A DNA stretch of 64,000 nucleotides from Pyrinomonadaceae bacterium (GTDB lineage: Bacteria > Acidobacteriota > Blastocatellia > Pyrinomonadales > Pyrinomonadaceae). This document shows positions 61,915-64,000 of the stretch, one piece after another. The position numbers and the translations under genes were made by a program. The DNA is taken from assembly GCA_014380365.1 (NCBI GenBank), contig JACMJZ010000025.1, positions 124,001 through 188,000 on the forward strand, in the 5' to 3' direction. Numbering within the stretch: the stretch's first letter is position 1; the number at the start of each line of letters is the position of its first letter. Under the pieces are notes generated by a model. It saw only the letters and a program-made list of their open reading frames with translations, was not told the origin of the DNA and did not search any database.

Positions 61915-63303
61915 CTATTGCGAACCACTCCGGGAGGAGGACACTTGCTTTTCCGGAGCGACATCCGCCGTCGCGATTGCCAGGAGGACGATAGCGATAA
62001 CCGCGTTGATAGTTGTGTGTAAGCCAAAGTCAACTAAGCTGTGAACTGCCACTCCACAAAACCCAACGAGAGCCCCCAAGGTTGCCGCCCGCCGGAATCT
62101 GTCATTAGAGCGCAGCCGCCGACGCACTGGTCGTATTAGTCCGACGACAAACCATGCGGCCAGCGCCACACCGATCAGGCCACCGCTGGCGAGGAGTTCA
62201 AGATAATCATTATGCGCCCTCTGCGGTGTCATTTCACCTGAGGCATCGTGATGTGCTGTGATGGCGGTCCAGTAACCGCCCATTCCCACTCCGGCCACAG
62301 GCTGCGCCTTGACGAGTTGCCAGCTGGCGCGCCAGATATCGATCCTCCGATCCCCCCAACGCGCGCCGGCATCGCGCGAGCTGACTTCACCTGGAATAAC
62401 TTCCAGGCGACCCAATAGAGAATCACCCCCTACCCAAACGATACCAATACTGACGGTGGCAACCAGACAGACCACGAGGAGAGTCCGAAGAACTCGCGAG
62501 GTTCCAACGAGCCGTACCCATTTGCTTGAAGTCGCCCGCACAGAACTCACCGTGGGGAACAGGACGGCGACGAAGATTACCTGACAGAGCATGCTCAAAA
62601 TTCCGCCGCGGGAGTTTGATAGCACGAGCGACATTCCCAACAGCAGGGTCACTCCCAAATAAATGAGCAGCCGCTCGCGACGCACACCGCCTGCAGCCAT
62701 CAACCCCAGCAACAAGCCGACAGCAATTTCCATCAGGAAAGCGAAATGGTTGTTGTTGATAAACTGCGCGTAACCAAAGCCCGGCAGGAGATGAGGCAGG
62801 ATGAAGCCTGCGTCGTGTTGTATCGTCTTCCGCGCGAGACCAAAGAGCGCGCTCGCCACGGCAATCGCAATGACCAGATAGATGAGCGAGCTCAAGCGGC
62901 GATGGGTCGACGTGTAACGCAGCAGCATGGCCGCGACCAAAACCAGGGAAAGCATGCGGGCCACCCAGAGGCGGGTCCCGTGCGGGTCAGCGCTCAAAGT
63001 CTGCCACACTTTGGTGCCTACCCCGAGCGACGGATCGCCATCGCCTCCAATGGGTATTGTTTGAAGTAGACCGAAGAGAGCGAGAGCAACAAGTGGCAGA
63101 AGAATGCGGTAAGCGGACCACTCGTACGAGCTGCTGAGAAATCCTTCGATGAGCCATAACGCCGCCAGGCCGAAGACTGCACACTCAAACAGAGCTTGCC
63201 ACCATGGCTCAACGGTCCCGTATGGCACGGCGCTCAACGCGATGAGCGCCAGCAAGGCGAAATAGATTCCCCGGTCGAGTCGACGCGCGGCAGATTGAAT
63301 CAA
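61915..63303 (-). CDS. O-antigen ligase/polymerase family protein
   Basis: A 462-residue inner-membrane protein with about ten to twelve hydrophobic segments, e.g. GIYFALLALIALSAVPYG and LLIYLGVTLLLGMSLVLS. The large periplasmic loop near residues 320-385 ends with HNDYLELLASGGLIGV, the conserved Wzy_C/WaaL motif with the histidine and aspartate region. Such proteins ligate or polymerise undecaprenyl-linked glycans on the periplasmic side. With the Wzm/Wzt exporter, ligase activity is more plausible than Wzy polymerase, but both remain open. The start is ATG 63303 with a weak site. Confidence 0.9.
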   Translation of the reverse strand: MIQSAARRLDRGIYFALLALIALSAVPYGTVEPWWQALFECAVFGLAALWLIEGFLSSSYEWSAYRILLPLVALALFGLLQTIPIGGDGDPSLGVGTKVWQTLSADPHGTRLWVARMLSLVLVAAMLLRYTSTHRRLSSLIYLVIAIAVASALFGLARKTIQHDAGFILPHLLPGFGYAQFINNNHFAFLMEIAVGLLLGLMAAGGVRRERLLIYLGVTLLLGMSLVLSNSRGGILSMLCQVIFVAVLFPTVSSVRATSSKWVRLVGTSRVLRTLLVVCLVATVSIGIVWVGGDSLLGRLEVIPGEVSSRDAGARWGDRRIDIWRASWQLVKAQPVAGVGMGGYWTAITAHHDASGEMTPQRAHNDYLELLASGGLIGVALAAWFVVGLIRPVRRRLRSNDRFRRAATLGALVGFCGVAVHSLVDFGLHTTINAVIAIVLLAIATADVAPEKQVSSSRSGSQ

Positions 63304-63570
63304 AGTGTTGACCTTCGATCAGACCATCTCAAAGGAGCTATTCAGGCACGACCAATATACTCCAAGCCCGCTTAGTGGAGACTGTCGGGAAGAATCCCGG
63401 AGGGGCGAAATGTTTATAGACAAGAATAAGCCTCAATCATCCGGCGCCCATTTTAATGGAAGACCAAGGCAGCGGTTCGCTAACCCGGCGGAGGAGTGTG
63501 TTCGTGGTGGGTCATTTTGAGATCTCATTCACACCGCACTTCTGCGGTGACTAGTTGGCTACTACCGTCC

Positions 63571-63616
63571 TTAACCGTTTCAACGGTTTCACTGGTAAAC
63601 CGTTGAAACGGTTCAA
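63571..63616. repeat. AACCGTTTCAACGGTTT inverted repeat pair
   Basis: TTAACCGTTTCAACGGTTT (63571-63589) faces AAACCGTTGAAACGGTTCAA (63597-63616). Each half is itself palindromic around TTTCAACGG. Confidence 0.85.
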
Positions 63617-63635
63617 GGATCAATCGCGCCCTGTG

Positions 63636-63692
63636 ACACCTGGCTAAAGCCAGGTGTTAATGAGATTGGACAGACAAGAATGTCTGTCCTAC
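63636..63692. repeat. CACCTGGC hairpin and GACAGACATTC copy
   Basis: ACACCTGGC-TAAA-GCCAGGTGT at 63636-63657, then GGACAGACAAGAATGTCTGT plus CCTAC at 63668-63692. The latter is the fifth copy of the family at 19311-19400 and 26329-26386. Confidence 0.82.
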
Positions 63693-63698
63693 TTGCTC

Positions 63699-64000
63699 TT
63701 ACTGGCCTGGAGCGCCGTAGCACTCAAGCTCGACGATGCGCGAGTAGTGTGCCCGGCCCATGTTGACGACGATGCGAATTCCCGTCGTCGTGACGGGCGA
63801 GCCGAGGGAAATCACACGCATCGCTTTCGTGTTACCGGTGATGGTTCCACCAGGCACGGTTACCCACAGCACTCCGTTCCAGGTTTGGATCTCGAAATCC
63901 TGAATGCCGTAGACACTGGCGTCCGTGTTCTCGTCAGGTACGACTGGATTGCGGTAGTCGTTTTGCAGCGTGTAGACATGAACCTCGCTGATAGTCTTCG
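63699..64000 (-). CDS. partial gene, C-terminal surface beta-sandwich domain
   Basis: The gene enters from beyond the window end and stops with TAA at 63699-63701; 99 residues are visible. They read as a beta-sandwich: TISEVHVYTLQNDYRNPVV, YGIQDFEIQTWNGVLWVTVP, TGIRIVVNMGRAHYSRIVEL and a final ECYG. The order (strand pairs, then a terminal RIVELE strand) is typical of discoidin/F5-8 type C or similar carbohydrate-binding domains at the end of secreted enzymes. The N-terminal function is outside the window. No terminator is visible after the stop codon. Confidence 0.8.
   Translation of the reverse strand, partial: KTISEVHVYTLQNDYRNPVVPDENTDASVYGIQDFEIQTWNGVLWVTVPGGTITGNTKAMRVISLGSPVTTTGIRIVVNMGRAHYSRIVELECYGAPGQ

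Larger units (their letters stand above)
63304..63698. other. repeat-rich gap
   Basis: No credible gene. It contains the triloop-like hairpin CACCGCACTTCTGCGGTG (63533-63550), the AACCGTTTCAACGGTTT inverted pair (63571-63616), ACACCTGGC-TAAA-GCCAGGTGT (63636-63657) and a GACAGACATTC family copy (63668-63692). Bases 63304-63530 show nothing recognisable. Confidence 0.65.

Overview
The window looks like a chromosomal segment of a soil or sediment member of the Acidobacteriota, most likely class Blastocatellia (subgroup 4, Pyrinomonadaceae-like). This is an inference from gene content, not a database result: a 1250-residue Oar-type TonB-dependent receptor with an N-terminal carboxypeptidase-regulatory domain, a secreted S9 peptidase beside a secreted M14 peptidase, many secreted proteins of unknown function, moderately GC-rich DNA, and intergenic regions crowded with palindromic and simple repeats. 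There is no phage, integrase, transposase or CRISPR array.

Layout. 1-10.3 kb: a small conserved protein, a triloop-hairpin cluster, a LolA-like secreted protein, S9 and M14 secreted peptidases, a sulfatase remnant and a glycine/asparagine-rich duplicated secreted protein. 10.3-13.8 kb: a hotdog thioesterase and two unknown exported proteins. 13.9-17.9 kb: 2-oxoacid:ferredoxin oxidoreductase (korA, korB) with a nucleotidyltransferase gene and a small unknown gene lodged between the subunits. 18.1-20 kb: nifU-like scaffold and cysteine desulfurase for Fe-S clusters, plausibly serving the Fe-S enzymes nearby (KorAB, ThiC, the AddB-like nuclease). 20.3-22.2 kb: methyltransferase plus FAD reductase. 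22.5-28.5 kb: TonB-dependent receptor, TPR protein and a small secreted protein. 28.6-31.8 kb: small housekeeping and accessory genes (DUF1697, GNAT, a frameshifted alpha/beta hydrolase, MmcQ/YjbR, GxxExxY). 32-34.2 kb: thiC under a TPP riboswitch with a clear intrinsic terminator. 34.2-38.1 kb: hydantoinase/oxoprolinase subunits. 38.3-40.4 kb: duplicated-domain lipoprotein, Gfo/Idh/MocA oxidoreductase and a tRNA with anticodon CAT. 40.8-47.6 kb: an AddA/AddB-like helicase-nuclease pair. 47.8-63.3 kb: a surface-polysaccharide locus (Wzt/Wzm-type ABC exporter, three glycosyltransferases, NeuD-type acetyltransferase, DegT aminotransferase, methyltransferase, fatty-acid hydroxylase, TPR protein, secreted metzincin, O-antigen ligase). 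The window ends inside a gene for a surface beta-sandwich protein.

The most striking signal is a set of at least ten repeat families built from short palindromes or shuffled short words. They fill the gaps between genes, and copies also lie in frame inside genes: in thiC, hyuA, hyuB and the first large gene the repeat is translated as an extra peptide without breaking the protein. This resembles the Rickettsia palindromic elements in logic, but the sequences are unrelated as far as can be judged by eye. Another copy supplies the stop codon of the GxxExxY gene, which is flanked by direct copies like a cassette.
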